NCBI RefSeq assembly: GCF_022023855.1
Contig: NZ_CP059452.1
Span: 365,501-429,500, forward strand
From: Azospirillum brasilense
Lineage (GTDB): Bacteria > Pseudomonadota > Alphaproteobacteria > Azospirillales > Azospirillaceae
Direction of reading: 5' to 3'
DNA length: 64,000 nucleotides
Each line of letters begins with the position of its first letter. The stretch's first letter is position 1. The position numbers were made by a program, and so were the translations under genes. Below the pieces are notes generated by a model. That model searched no databases, was not told where the DNA came from, and worked only from the letters and a program-made list of their open reading frames with translations. Below, one piece after another: positions 16,612-24,707 of this stretch.

Positions 16612-18255
16612 ATGAGCAGCAAGGAGCATTCCGGAAATCAGGCACCCCCGAAAACCCCTGACGGGGGGAAACCGAACCGGCGCAACGTCCTGCTTGCGGG
16701 CACGGCGATGCTCGCGGTGACCGCGGTGGGCCCCGATGCATCGGGCCAGCCCGCATCGGCACCGCCGCAACCGGCACCACCCAATGGGCAACCCGCCGGA
16801 CAGCGGCCGAACATCCTGGTCATCTGGGGGGACGACATCGGCACCTGGAACATCAGCCACAACAGCCGCGGGGCGATGGGCTATCGCACGCCGAACATCG
16901 ACCGCATCGCGCAGGAAGGCGTGGCCTTCACCGACTATTACGGTCAGCAGAGTTGCACCGCCGGCCGCGCGGCCTTCCTGGGAGGAACGGTGCCGGTGCG
17001 GACCGGCATGACCAAGGTCGGCCTCCCCGGCGCCAAGGAAGGCTGGCAGACGAGCGATCCGACCATCGCCGCCCTGCTGAAGGCCCAGGGCTATGCAACA
17101 GGGCAATTCGGCAAGAACCACTTCGGCGATCGCGACGAGCACCTGCCGACCGCGCACGGCTTCGATGAATTCTTCGGCAACCTCTATCATCTCAACGCGG
17201 AAGAGGAGCCCGAAAACATCGATTACCCGAAGAACCCCGAGTTCCGGAAGCGCTTCGGACCGCGCGGCGTCATCAAGGCGACCGCCGACGGCCCGATCGA
17301 GGATACCGGCCCCCTAACCAAAAAGCGCATGGAGACCATCGACGAGGAGACGGCGTCGGCGGCGCTCGACTTCATTGATCGCCAAGTAAAGGCTGGGAAA
17401 CCGTTTTTCTGCTGGTGGAACGCCACGCGCATGCATTTCCGCACGCACGTCAAGGAAGCGAACCGCGGCAAGTCTGGTCAGGACGAGTACAGTGACGGCA
17501 TGGTCGAGCACGACGCCATGGTCGGAACGTTTCTCAAGAAGCTCGACGAGCTCGGCATCACCGACAACTCCATCGTGCTCTACTCGACCGACAACGGCCC
17601 ACACTACAACACCTGGCCCGACGCCGGCACCACCCCCTTCCGCAGCGAGAAGAACTCCAACTGGGAGGGTGCGTACCGCGTGCCGGCCTTTGTTCGCTGG
17701 CCCGACCACTTTCTCCAGGGCGAGACGGTCAACGGCATCGTCGCCCACGAGGACTGGATGGTGACCTTCCTGGCCGCCGCCGGGATGCCGGATGTCAAGG
17801 AGCGCCTGTTGAAGGGCGACAGCTTTGCGGGCCGGCAATACCGAGCGCATCTGGACGGGTACAACATGCTGGATTACTTGAGCGGCAAAACCAAGGAATC
17901 GCCGCGCAAGGAATTCTGGTACGTCAACGACGATGGGCAAATCGTGGCCGCCCGGTACGAGGATTGGAAGGTCGTGTTCCTGGAAAACCGCGGCCAAGCC
18001 TTCGGCGTCTGGCGTGAGCCGTTCACCGAGTTGCGCGTACCGCTCTTGTTCCACCTGCGGCGCGACCCCTTCGAGAAGGCGCAGCACAACGCCAACACCT
18101 ACAACGACTGGTTTCTCGATCGAGCCTTCGTCCTCGTGCCAATCCAGGGCCTCGCGGCGCAGTTCCTCCAGAGCATGAAGGACTATCCACCGAGCCAGAG
18201 TCCGGGTTCCTTCAACCTGAGCAAGATCGAGGCGAAACTGCGCGAGGCGCAGTGA
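16612..18255 (+). CDS. Arylsulfatase, formylglycine-dependent, exported
   Basis: The 547-residue enzyme begins with a twin-arginine-like leader (NRRNVLLAGTAMLAVTAV, residues 22-39), so export to the periplasm is likely. The sulfatase domain follows: NILVIWGDDIG gives the two metal-binding aspartates (Asp74, Asp75), and SCTAGRAAF carries the modified Cys115 with Arg119. YSTDNGPHYNTWPD contains the C-terminal metal-site Asp-Asn. It hydrolyses sulfate esters, releasing sulfate as a sulfur source. The adjacent FGE activates it; note that Tat export after cytosolic folding would allow modification before export. Start at 16612 has GGAGGAAGG. Confidence 0.93.
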   Translation: MSSKEHSGNQAPPKTPDGGKPNRRNVLLAGTAMLAVTAVGPDASGQPASAPPQPAPPNGQPAGQRPNILVIWGDDIGTWNISHNSRGAMGYRTPNIDRIAQEGVAFTDYYGQQSCTAGRAAFLGGTVPVRTGMTKVGLPGAKEGWQTSDPTIAALLKAQGYATGQFGKNHFGDRDEHLPTAHGFDEFFGNLYHLNAEEEPENIDYPKNPEFRKRFGPRGVIKATADGPIEDTGPLTKKRMETIDEETASAALDFIDRQVKAGKPFFCWWNATRMHFRTHVKEANRGKSGQDEYSDGMVEHDAMVGTFLKKLDELGITDNSIVLYSTDNGPHYNTWPDAGTTPFRSEKNSNWEGAYRVPAFVRWPDHFLQGETVNGIVAHEDWMVTFLAAAGMPDVKERLLKGDSFAGRQYRAHLDGYNMLDYLSGKTKESPRKEFWYVNDDGQIVAARYEDWKVVFLENRGQAFGVWREPFTELRVPLLFHLRRDPFEKAQHNANTYNDWFLDRAFVLVPIQGLAAQFLQSMKDYPPSQSPGSFNLSKIEAKLREAQ

Positions 18256-18479
18256 TCAACCACGGCACCCCGGTCGTCATCCTTGTCGGGTGGCGGCCGG
18301 GCTTGCTGCGACGGCTCCAGGCAAGGGGGGCACATGATTGGCGACCCTTCGGTCGCCCATCGCACCCTTCGTGGAGGCGCTTGTATCCATCGTGTTTGGC
18401 GTTGGCGTGCATGGAACGTCCCCTCGAAAACGATTCCAAGGCGCTCCACTGGAACGAAAGAGCTGCTTACCGTCATCGC

Positions 18480-19003
18480 GGCGATCTTAGCCGTGAAGGC
18501 AAAGTGACCGTTTCCAGGAGCCTGTCGGTGGACGAGGACCGCATTACCATTCCGACGCTGATTGGGGCGTTGTTCCACGATCTCTCGCCGGACAAGGAAC
18601 CCAGAATTCCGATGCTGGGAGAGAAGCGGGAGTTGCAACAGCTCGTCCATCGCGGCCGCAAGCCGGTGGCCCTGTTCGTCGATGAGGCGCATGACCTGCA
18701 CGGCAAGACGCTGATCGGCTGGAAGCGGCTGATGGACGTGATCACCGATGGCGGCGGCATGCTATCGGTGGTGCTGGTTGGGCATCCTACAAGCTGTGCA
18801 ACGACCCACGGCGGCCGACCATGGAAGAGATCCGCTACCGCACCGTCATCTTCGAGTTCAACGGTATGGCCAATCACCAGGTTCCCTACATCCGCCGACT
18901 GCTCGCGACCTGCGCGGCCGAAGGCGTCGGGCTCGGCGACATGATCGAAGCGCGCACCCAGGAGCTTGCCCAAAGCATGCGAGCGGCCGGCCTGCCAAGC
19001 TGA
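18480..19003 (+). pseudogene. Remnant of TniB/ExeA-like transposition ATPase
   Basis: From about 18480 the frame reads REGKVTVSRSLSVDEDR, then LIGALFHDLSPDKEP, VALFVDEAHDLHGKTL (Walker B) and LSVVLVGHP, typical of the AAA helper ATPases of TniAB-like elements. At about 18787 the frame shifts by one base and the family sequence continues as LCNDPRRPTMEEIRYR to a stop at 19003. The N-terminal Walker A part is missing and the C-terminus is short. It is therefore a dead gene, in the expected position beside the right end of the element. Confidence 0.75.
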
Positions 19004-19075
19004 TCGCGATAAATTATCCCGTCTCGCGCAATGAGGGTACGATCTCAGATAATTCAGGTTTTCTGGGAGCGAGGC

Positions 19076-19145
19076 TCTCACCGATTGTGGGCCGGAAATG
19101 ACCGATAAAATCAAGTTGGACCGTCGATGATTGCGGGCCGCTACA
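19076..19145 (-). repeat. Right terminal inverted repeat of the element
   Basis: Its reverse complement starts TGTAGCGGCC and ends ATCGGTGAGA and matches the left repeat at 57 of 70 positions. Most differences are transitions. Confidence 0.85.
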
Positions 19146-19151
19146 GCTACC
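19146..19151. repeat. Right target-site duplication GCTACC
   Basis: Exact copy of 15001-15006, immediately outside the right tip. Confidence 0.75.
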
Positions 19152-19156
19152 GGGCT

Positions 19157-21292
19157 CTACCGGGAGAGCACAGCGGCTTGCAGCCGGCGCACCAGACCGG
19201 TCAAGGCCGCGCGGCGCTCCTCCCCGGACCGATTGTCGGTCAGCGTTTCCTCATGGATGCGCGTCGTCAGCGCGGACAGCTGGTCTGTGAAGCCGGCGCG
19301 GTGCTTCTCGTCGAAGAAGGGCAGAAAGACATCGGAGACGCCGAGGCGGCGGCTCAACTCTTCGATGGGCAGAACTCTGACCGGGCCGTGCCGGCGCTCC
19401 ACATCCGCGAATCCCTGGATCAGGGCGATCTGGTCGAGGAAATAGGCCATGTTGCGCTGTCGCATCCAATGCAGAAGGGCAGTGGCCGTGCGCTCCAGAA
19501 CCTCCCGTGTGGATTCGTTTGGGCGCAGCACGATCAGTCCGTTGCTGATGGTGTTGTAGAGATAGTCCAGGCTGTCCGGCCGATGGATGAGCATCGCCTC
19601 CTCATCCGGCGCCATGGCCTCGACAAGGCGACGCGGGTCGATCGGCAGCAGGGCGTCGATGTCGATCATCACCAGCGGTGGGCGCCCATGGAGGTCCAGC
19701 ACGTCCGGTGCCCTCATCAGCCGCAGGCAGGTGTAGAGGGTGCGCCGGCTGATCGGATCGAGATCCGGCGGCGTCCGTTCCGTGCTGACGGTCAGGCGGC
19801 AGCGCCGCAGCAACGCCCGCAGGCCGGCGACCACCTCCGCGATGTCGGGGCCGGGGTCCGCGACGTGGATGTGCATCCGTTGCCCCTCGCCGCAGAAGGC
19901 ATCCACCGTCAGCAGAAGGGGGGCCGCGAACAGCTTCAGGAAACGGTCGTCGCAGGCGGCGAACAGGAGAGGTCCCACGCCGCCGGCGGCCGGTTCCGAT
20001 TGGAAGCCGGCCCGGTAGTCCGCAAGCTCCGCCAGCGGCACCGACCGGCAGAGGGCATCGAATTCGTCGCCGAAGGTGACGTGGCGCAGGAAGGGCAGGG
20101 CGGGGACCAGCGCCTTCAGCATTGCCCGGCCCGCCTCCTCGCTCCCCGGCATCCGCAGGAGCAGCGAACCGCGCAGAAAGTCGATCCAGGGCAGCAACTC
20201 CCGGTTTTCGATCGCCGCCGCCTGGCGGAAGTGGTCGAGCGCCCGCTTTGCGGCGTCCGGTTGCCCCGCCCCGATCCGGTCGTTCGCCACATGCATGGCG
20301 ATGTACACAGGGGCTTTCCAGAACAGATGCTCCGCCCGCGCCGCGGCCATCATGCCATGGGCATGGGCGGCGAGAGCGGAGCCATTGTCTCCGCGTGCAT
20401 CGAGAAGGGCTGCGTTTTCCCAAGCCGTATGGTTTGTGGGCTGCAGGGCCGCCGAGTCCCCGTAGGCCGCTGCGGCCCGGTCGGCATCGCCCGCCGCCTG
20501 CGCCGCCTCGGCCAAGTGAAATCGGTCCTGCGCGTCGTCGGGACGCAACCGGACCACCCGCGCGAGCAGGGCGCTGGCCCGGTCCGCCTGTCGCGCCGAC
20601 AACAGGGCCAGCCCCAGTCCGGACAGCACCGCCGGTGCCGATGGATCGAGCGCTGCCGCCGCTTGGAACGTGGGAATGGCAGCCCCGGAGTCGCCCGCTC
20701 TCTGGAGGGTCAAGGCCAGATTGAAGGCCGCGAAGGGAGCCGCCGGGCGGAGCCGGAAGGCCCGGCGGTAGGCCGTCAGGGTGGTGTCGGACGGCTTGGG
20801 CTCGCCCGTCGCGCACCCGGCCGCGTCCAGTTCGGCGGTCGTGTGGGCGATCCCCTCTTGGGCGGCGCCGTCACCCGGATTGATGATCTGGGCGGTGCGG
20901 TAGGCGGCCAAGGCCTCGGCGTGGCGTCCGCCGGCCCGCCACAAGCCTCCGAGCGCGATCAGCGGTCCAGCCCCCGGAGCCAGGGCGAGGCCGCTCCTCA
21001 GGGCCGCTTCCGCGTCATCAAAGCGTCCGAGGGCCTTCAGGGCGAGCGCGAGGTTGGAGTGATAGGCGGCGACGTTGCTGCGGCGGGCGATGGCGTCGGT
21101 GATCAGGGACACCCCTTCCGCGGGGTCGCCGGCTTGGCTTCGCAGCACCCCGAGAAGATGCAGCACGTCGGGATGACCGGGCTGCCGCTCCAGGAGCGTC
21201 CGGTAAAGCGGCTCGGCCTCGACGAGCCTGCCGGTCCGGTGCAGGGCCACGGCGTTCGCTAGAAGCGTCTCGGAAGGAATTGGCGCGTTCAT
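19157..21292 (-). CDS. TPR protein with C-terminal glycosyltransferase-like domain
   Basis: The 711-residue protein has TPR units over about residues 1-390 (LLANAVALHRTGRLVEAEPLY is the first). Residues 440-690 look like a GT-A sugar-nucleotide fold: LLFAACDDRFLKLFAAPLLLTV, then PPLVMIDIDALLPID with a DxD-type site, and NTISNGLIVLRPN, as in GT8-like enzymes. Its role may be protein or surface glycosylation; this is inference. The ATG at 21292 has AGGGAC upstream. It is divergent from the TPR-radical SAM gene and its stop lies only six bases from the transposon target duplication. Confidence 0.75.
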   Translation of the reverse strand: MNAPIPSETLLANAVALHRTGRLVEAEPLYRTLLERQPGHPDVLHLLGVLRSQAGDPAEGVSLITDAIARRSNVAAYHSNLALALKALGRFDDAEAALRSGLALAPGAGPLIALGGLWRAGGRHAEALAAYRTAQIINPGDGAAQEGIAHTTAELDAAGCATGEPKPSDTTLTAYRRAFRLRPAAPFAAFNLALTLQRAGDSGAAIPTFQAAAALDPSAPAVLSGLGLALLSARQADRASALLARVVRLRPDDAQDRFHLAEAAQAAGDADRAAAAYGDSAALQPTNHTAWENAALLDARGDNGSALAAHAHGMMAAARAEHLFWKAPVYIAMHVANDRIGAGQPDAAKRALDHFRQAAAIENRELLPWIDFLRGSLLLRMPGSEEAGRAMLKALVPALPFLRHVTFGDEFDALCRSVPLAELADYRAGFQSEPAAGGVGPLLFAACDDRFLKLFAAPLLLTVDAFCGEGQRMHIHVADPGPDIAEVVAGLRALLRRCRLTVSTERTPPDLDPISRRTLYTCLRLMRAPDVLDLHGRPPLVMIDIDALLPIDPRRLVEAMAPDEEAMLIHRPDSLDYLYNTISNGLIVLRPNESTREVLERTATALLHWMRQRNMAYFLDQIALIQGFADVERRHGPVRVLPIEELSRRLGVSDVFLPFFDEKHRAGFTDQLSALTTRIHEETLTDNRSGEERRAALTGLVRRLQAAVLSR

Positions 21293-21464
21293 GGGGAACG
21301 TCCCTGATTTGAAGGGGCCGACTGGCTTTTCTACCCCGGGGCGGCCTTCGTGCTCAACAATCACGCCAAAAGGTGATTTCGCAGGATTGCCTTTCCCGTT
21401 GCGACAGGGTTTCCTTGAGCCGCGGTGGTCCAAGGTCAAGGCGCGGGAGCGAGAGGCAGCGGTC

Positions 21465-23237
21465 ATGCAGGATCTTTCCTTGAGCTTCCGGCAGGCGGTG
21501 GCTCTGCATCAGCAAGGGCGCCTGCCGGAAGCGGATGCGGCGTACCGTGCCGTGCTCGACGCCGTGCCGGACCATGCGGACACGTTGCGTCTGTGGGGGC
21601 TGGTCGCCTTGCAGTCCGGTACCGCCAAGGCGGCCTGTGCGCGCCTGTCCTGCGCGGTTGCGGCCAATCCCGGCTCGGCGGAGGCCCTGCACGTGCTCGG
21701 CGGTGCGTTCCGGCAAACCGGCGATCTCGGGAAGGCGCTCGACTCCTACCGCCGCGCAACGGTGCTTCGGCCGGTCTTTCCCGAATGCCACTTCAATCAT
21801 GGCAATGCCTTGATTCAGGCGGAGCGGCCGCTGGAGGCCGCGGTGGCTTACCGATTGGCGGTCGTTCAGCAACCGCTGGCGGCGAACAGCCGTCTCAATC
21901 TGGCAGGGGTGCTCAACCGCATCGGAGATCCCGCGGGAGCGGCGCTCCAGGCTCGGGCTGCGGTCGCTCTGGAACCCCATCAACCCGCGATGCTGACGGC
22001 GCTTGGCCGTGCCGAGACGGGTCTGGGGAACTCCGTCGCCGCCGAACGGACGCATGGTCGCGCCCGCCGGCTGGATCCTCGGCAGGAGCCTCTTGCCTAT
22101 GAGCATGGCCTGGCCTTGTCGGCGGTCGGCCGAATCGAGGAGGCCGGCATTCTCCTGCACGCCCTGGCCCGCTCCACCGACGCCACCGTGAGGCTGGGGG
22201 CCAAGCTCGCTCTGCACCGGCTGGTGCTCCGCTGCATCGATGTCGATGACTACCGGCGAGCCGCTGCCGTCACCCTGAACGGCTGGAGCGGGCAGGGGAG
22301 CCATGGAGCGGCAATGCTGCCGATGAGAGTCCGGATCGAGACCTCCAGCGCATGCAACCTGCGGTGCCGGCACTGCACCACCGGCGTGGCGTACCACAGC
22401 ACCGAACGCCGCTTGCTGAAGCCGGAGTTGTTCGAGCGAATCCTGCAGGATCTCAAGGGAATCGAGGCGCTGGTCAGTTGCGTCATGTATCTGGGCGGGG
22501 AACCGTTGATGAATCCCCAACTGGAAAGGATGATCCGGCGTTTGAGGGACGAGACGTCGATCGATCAGATCCATTTCGTCACCAACGCCATGCTGGTGAC
22601 CGAAGAGCGTTGCCGCGAACTGGCGGACAGCGGCGTGGCGCGGATCATCGTCTCGATCGACGGCCGCTCGCCGGAGGAGAACGATGCCATCCGCCGGGGA
22701 TCCCACTATCCCACGGTGCGCCGGAACCTGAATCTGATGCGCCGGTACCTGGAACCCGCCGGCGTACAGTTGGACATCTCCAACAACATCATGCGCCGCC
22801 CGGGGGATCCTCCGACCGCTGCGACTCCGGCCTTTCTGATCCAGGATTTTCCCGGCCTGTCGATCGCCACGAACTACGCGTACAAGTGGCCGGGCTGGAC
22901 GCAGACGGAAGAGGAAGCGGCGCTGGCGGTTGAGGTGAATTCGGGTCGGCGCCGTGGTTTTTGCGGTGCGCCGTTCACGGAAACGGTGATCCGGCCCAAC
23001 GGCGACGTGACGCTGTGCTGCTACGACATTTCCGGCATCGAGGTGATGGGCAACCTGAGGCAGGGCAGCCTGGAGGAGATCTGGAACGGCGAGCGCTACC
23101 GTGCGCTGAGGCTGGCCATGATGGCCGACGACGAAGACGCCTTGCCCGGCGTGTGCCGGAAATGCCCGGTCTACACGGGGGAGGAGATTCAGGAGCGGCC
23201 GGCGAACCTGCCCGTCCCCGGCGTGGCTGCGGTTTGA
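21465..23237 (+). CDS. TPR-radical SAM-SPASM fusion protein
   Basis: The 590-residue protein has TPR units at residues 1-260, the radical SAM cluster motif at Cys297-x3-Cys301-x2-Cys304 (SSACNLRCRHCTT), and a C-terminal SPASM-like domain with GFCGAPF, VTLCCYD and GVCRKCPVY cysteines that bind auxiliary iron-sulfur clusters. SPASM enzymes usually modify peptides or proteins. The TPR part could hold the substrate or a partner; no precursor peptide gene is visible nearby. Start at 21465 has GAGAGG. Its 3' end overlaps the convergent GH1 gene by 49 bases. Confidence 0.88.
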   Translation: MQDLSLSFRQAVALHQQGRLPEADAAYRAVLDAVPDHADTLRLWGLVALQSGTAKAACARLSCAVAANPGSAEALHVLGGAFRQTGDLGKALDSYRRATVLRPVFPECHFNHGNALIQAERPLEAAVAYRLAVVQQPLAANSRLNLAGVLNRIGDPAGAALQARAAVALEPHQPAMLTALGRAETGLGNSVAAERTHGRARRLDPRQEPLAYEHGLALSAVGRIEEAGILLHALARSTDATVRLGAKLALHRLVLRCIDVDDYRRAAAVTLNGWSGQGSHGAAMLPMRVRIETSSACNLRCRHCTTGVAYHSTERRLLKPELFERILQDLKGIEALVSCVMYLGGEPLMNPQLERMIRRLRDETSIDQIHFVTNAMLVTEERCRELADSGVARIIVSIDGRSPEENDAIRRGSHYPTVRRNLNLMRRYLEPAGVQLDISNNIMRRPGDPPTAATPAFLIQDFPGLSIATNYAYKWPGWTQTEEEAALAVEVNSGRRRGFCGAPFTETVIRPNGDVTLCCYDISGIEVMGNLRQGSLEEIWNGERYRALRLAMMADDEDALPGVCRKCPVYTGEEIQERPANLPVPGVAAV

Positions 23238-24574
23238 CCGCCCAGCGGCCCACCGATCAGCGCGGAGTACCATTTCGCGGATTCCTTCGGCGTCCGCGCC
23301 TGCGTCTCGAAGTCCACATGGACGATGCCGAACCGCGTTCCGTAGCCGCCCCCCCACTCGAAGTTGTCGAGCAGCGACCACACGAAATAGCCGCGCACGT
23401 CGGCCCCGTCCTTCAGCGCCCGGCCCAACTCGCCGATGCAAGCCTGCAGATAGTCCAGCCGCTCCCGGTCCATCACGATCCCCTGCGCGTCCGGGGATTC
23501 CGGCGCCTTGGTGCCGTAGCCGTTCTCCGTCACGTAGATCGGCAGGCGGTAGCGCGCGGCGGCGTGCATCAACGCCTCGTGGAAGGCGCTGGGCTGGAGC
23601 GGCCAGCCGATGTCGGTGCGCGGCATGCCCTCGGGTGGGGCACCGAATCCGCAACCCCAGACGGCACCCGGTTCGGCCTGGGCGAAGAGGGGGGCGTAGT
23701 GGTTCATGCCGAGCCAGTCCACCGGCCGGCAGATCCGCGCCATGTCGCCCGCCTGGACATAGGGCTCGATGGCCCGGGCGATGCGCGGCGGGTAGCGGCC
23801 CAGAATCTGGGCGTCGGGGAAACACAGATTCCACAGCTCGTCGAACAGGGCCGCCGCCTCTACGTTCTCGGGCGCCGGGTCGGCGGGGCGGCAGGGCTGG
23901 AAACTGTGCACCGCCCCGATGGAGGCGCCCGGCACCAGAGCGCGCAGCACGTCCACGCCGGCCCCATGGGCAAGGTTGGTGTGGTGGATGACCTTCAGAT
24001 GCTCACCGCGGTCGGACACGCTGGGGGCGCCCCAGCCGAGCGCGTAGCCGAACAGCGTGAAGACGGAGAACTCGTTGAAGGTTGCCCAGCGCCTCACCCG
24101 GTCGCCGAAGCGGCGGGCGCAGAGGACGGTGTAGTCGGCGTACCAACCGGCGCTGTCCCGGTTCGCCCAGCCGCCGAGGTCCTGCAACGCCTGCGGCAGG
24201 TCCCAATGGTAGAGGCAGGCCCAGGGCTCGATGCCCGCCTCCAGAAGCCGGTCGATCAGACGGTCGTAGAAGTCCAGCCCAGCTTCGTTGGCTATCCCGC
24301 GTCCCCGCGGCAGCACCCTGGGCCACGCCATGGAGAAGCGGTAGGCGCCGACCCCGATGTCGCGCATCAGCGCCACATCCTCGGCGTAGCGGTGGTAGTG
24401 GTCGCAGGCGACGTCCCCGGTGTCGCCGTTGTCCACCCGGCCCTTCAGGCGGCAGAAGCTGTCCCAGATGCTGGGCGCCCGCCCGCCTTCCGCCGCGGCT
24501 CCTTCGACCTGAAAGGCCGAGGTCGAGGTTCCCCAGAGGAAACCTACAGGAAAGTCGGGGGTGAGAAGGGGCAT
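23189..24574 (-). CDS. GH1 beta-glucosidase (paralogue A)
   Basis: This 461-residue GH1 enzyme has FLWGTSTSAFQVEGA at the N-terminus, TFNEF with the acid/base glutamate (Phe replaces the usual Pro) and YVTENGYG with the nucleophile. No signal peptide. It is a close paralogue of the gene at 24708: the stretch from VACDHYHRYAEDVALM through the TFNEF motif is nearly the same in both. The two are divergent and share a 133-base control region. The C-terminal 20 residues (Gly/Thr-rich) are encoded in the overlap with the radical SAM gene. Confidence 0.93.
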   Translation of the reverse strand: MPLLTPDFPVGFLWGTSTSAFQVEGAAAEGGRAPSIWDSFCRLKGRVDNGDTGDVACDHYHRYAEDVALMRDIGVGAYRFSMAWPRVLPRGRGIANEAGLDFYDRLIDRLLEAGIEPWACLYHWDLPQALQDLGGWANRDSAGWYADYTVLCARRFGDRVRRWATFNEFSVFTLFGYALGWGAPSVSDRGEHLKVIHHTNLAHGAGVDVLRALVPGASIGAVHSFQPCRPADPAPENVEAAALFDELWNLCFPDAQILGRYPPRIARAIEPYVQAGDMARICRPVDWLGMNHYAPLFAQAEPGAVWGCGFGAPPEGMPRTDIGWPLQPSAFHEALMHAAARYRLPIYVTENGYGTKAPESPDAQGIVMDRERLDYLQACIGELGRALKDGADVRGYFVWSLLDNFEWGGGYGTRFGIVHVDFETQARTPKESAKWYSALIGGPLGGQTAATPGTGRFAGRS

Positions 24575-24650
24575 CGCTCGCCGTTCCACAGCCTTATGTT
24601 CCAAGGGAGACCGCTCCGTCGAACCGTTCAATCGTCATTATGCCTGTTTC

Positions 24651-24678
24651 TTGACCATTCCGCCAAAGGTAGTATGGG
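24651..24678 (+). promoter_or_regulatory. Possible sigma-70-like promoter for the GH1 gene at 24708
   Basis: TTGACC at 24651-24656, a 16-base spacer, and TATGGG at 24673-24678, 30 bases before the ATG, inside the divergent GH1-GH1 intergenic region. The -10 box is a weak match and the call is tentative. Confidence 0.3.
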
Positions 24679-24707
24679 TATGGCAATTGGGGCGGATGGA
24701 GTGGACG

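Larger units (their letters stand above)
15007..19145. mobile_element. 4.1-kb transposon, TniB/ExeA-type, lacking a transposase, with sulfatase cargo
   Basis: The ends are 70-base inverted repeats (15007-15076 and 19076-19145) that match at 57 of 70 positions without a gap, with tips TCTAGCGGCC and TGTAGCGGCC. Perfect 6-bp direct repeats GCTACC flank both tips. Inside are a formylglycine-generating enzyme, an arylsulfatase and the remains of a transposition helper ATPase next to the right end. TG-type ends, long repeats and 5-6 bp duplications are features of Tn7/Tn5053/Tn552-like DDE elements that use such an ATPase. The transposase gene is missing, so movement would need help in trans. It sits between two convergent host genes. 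Confidence 0.8.
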
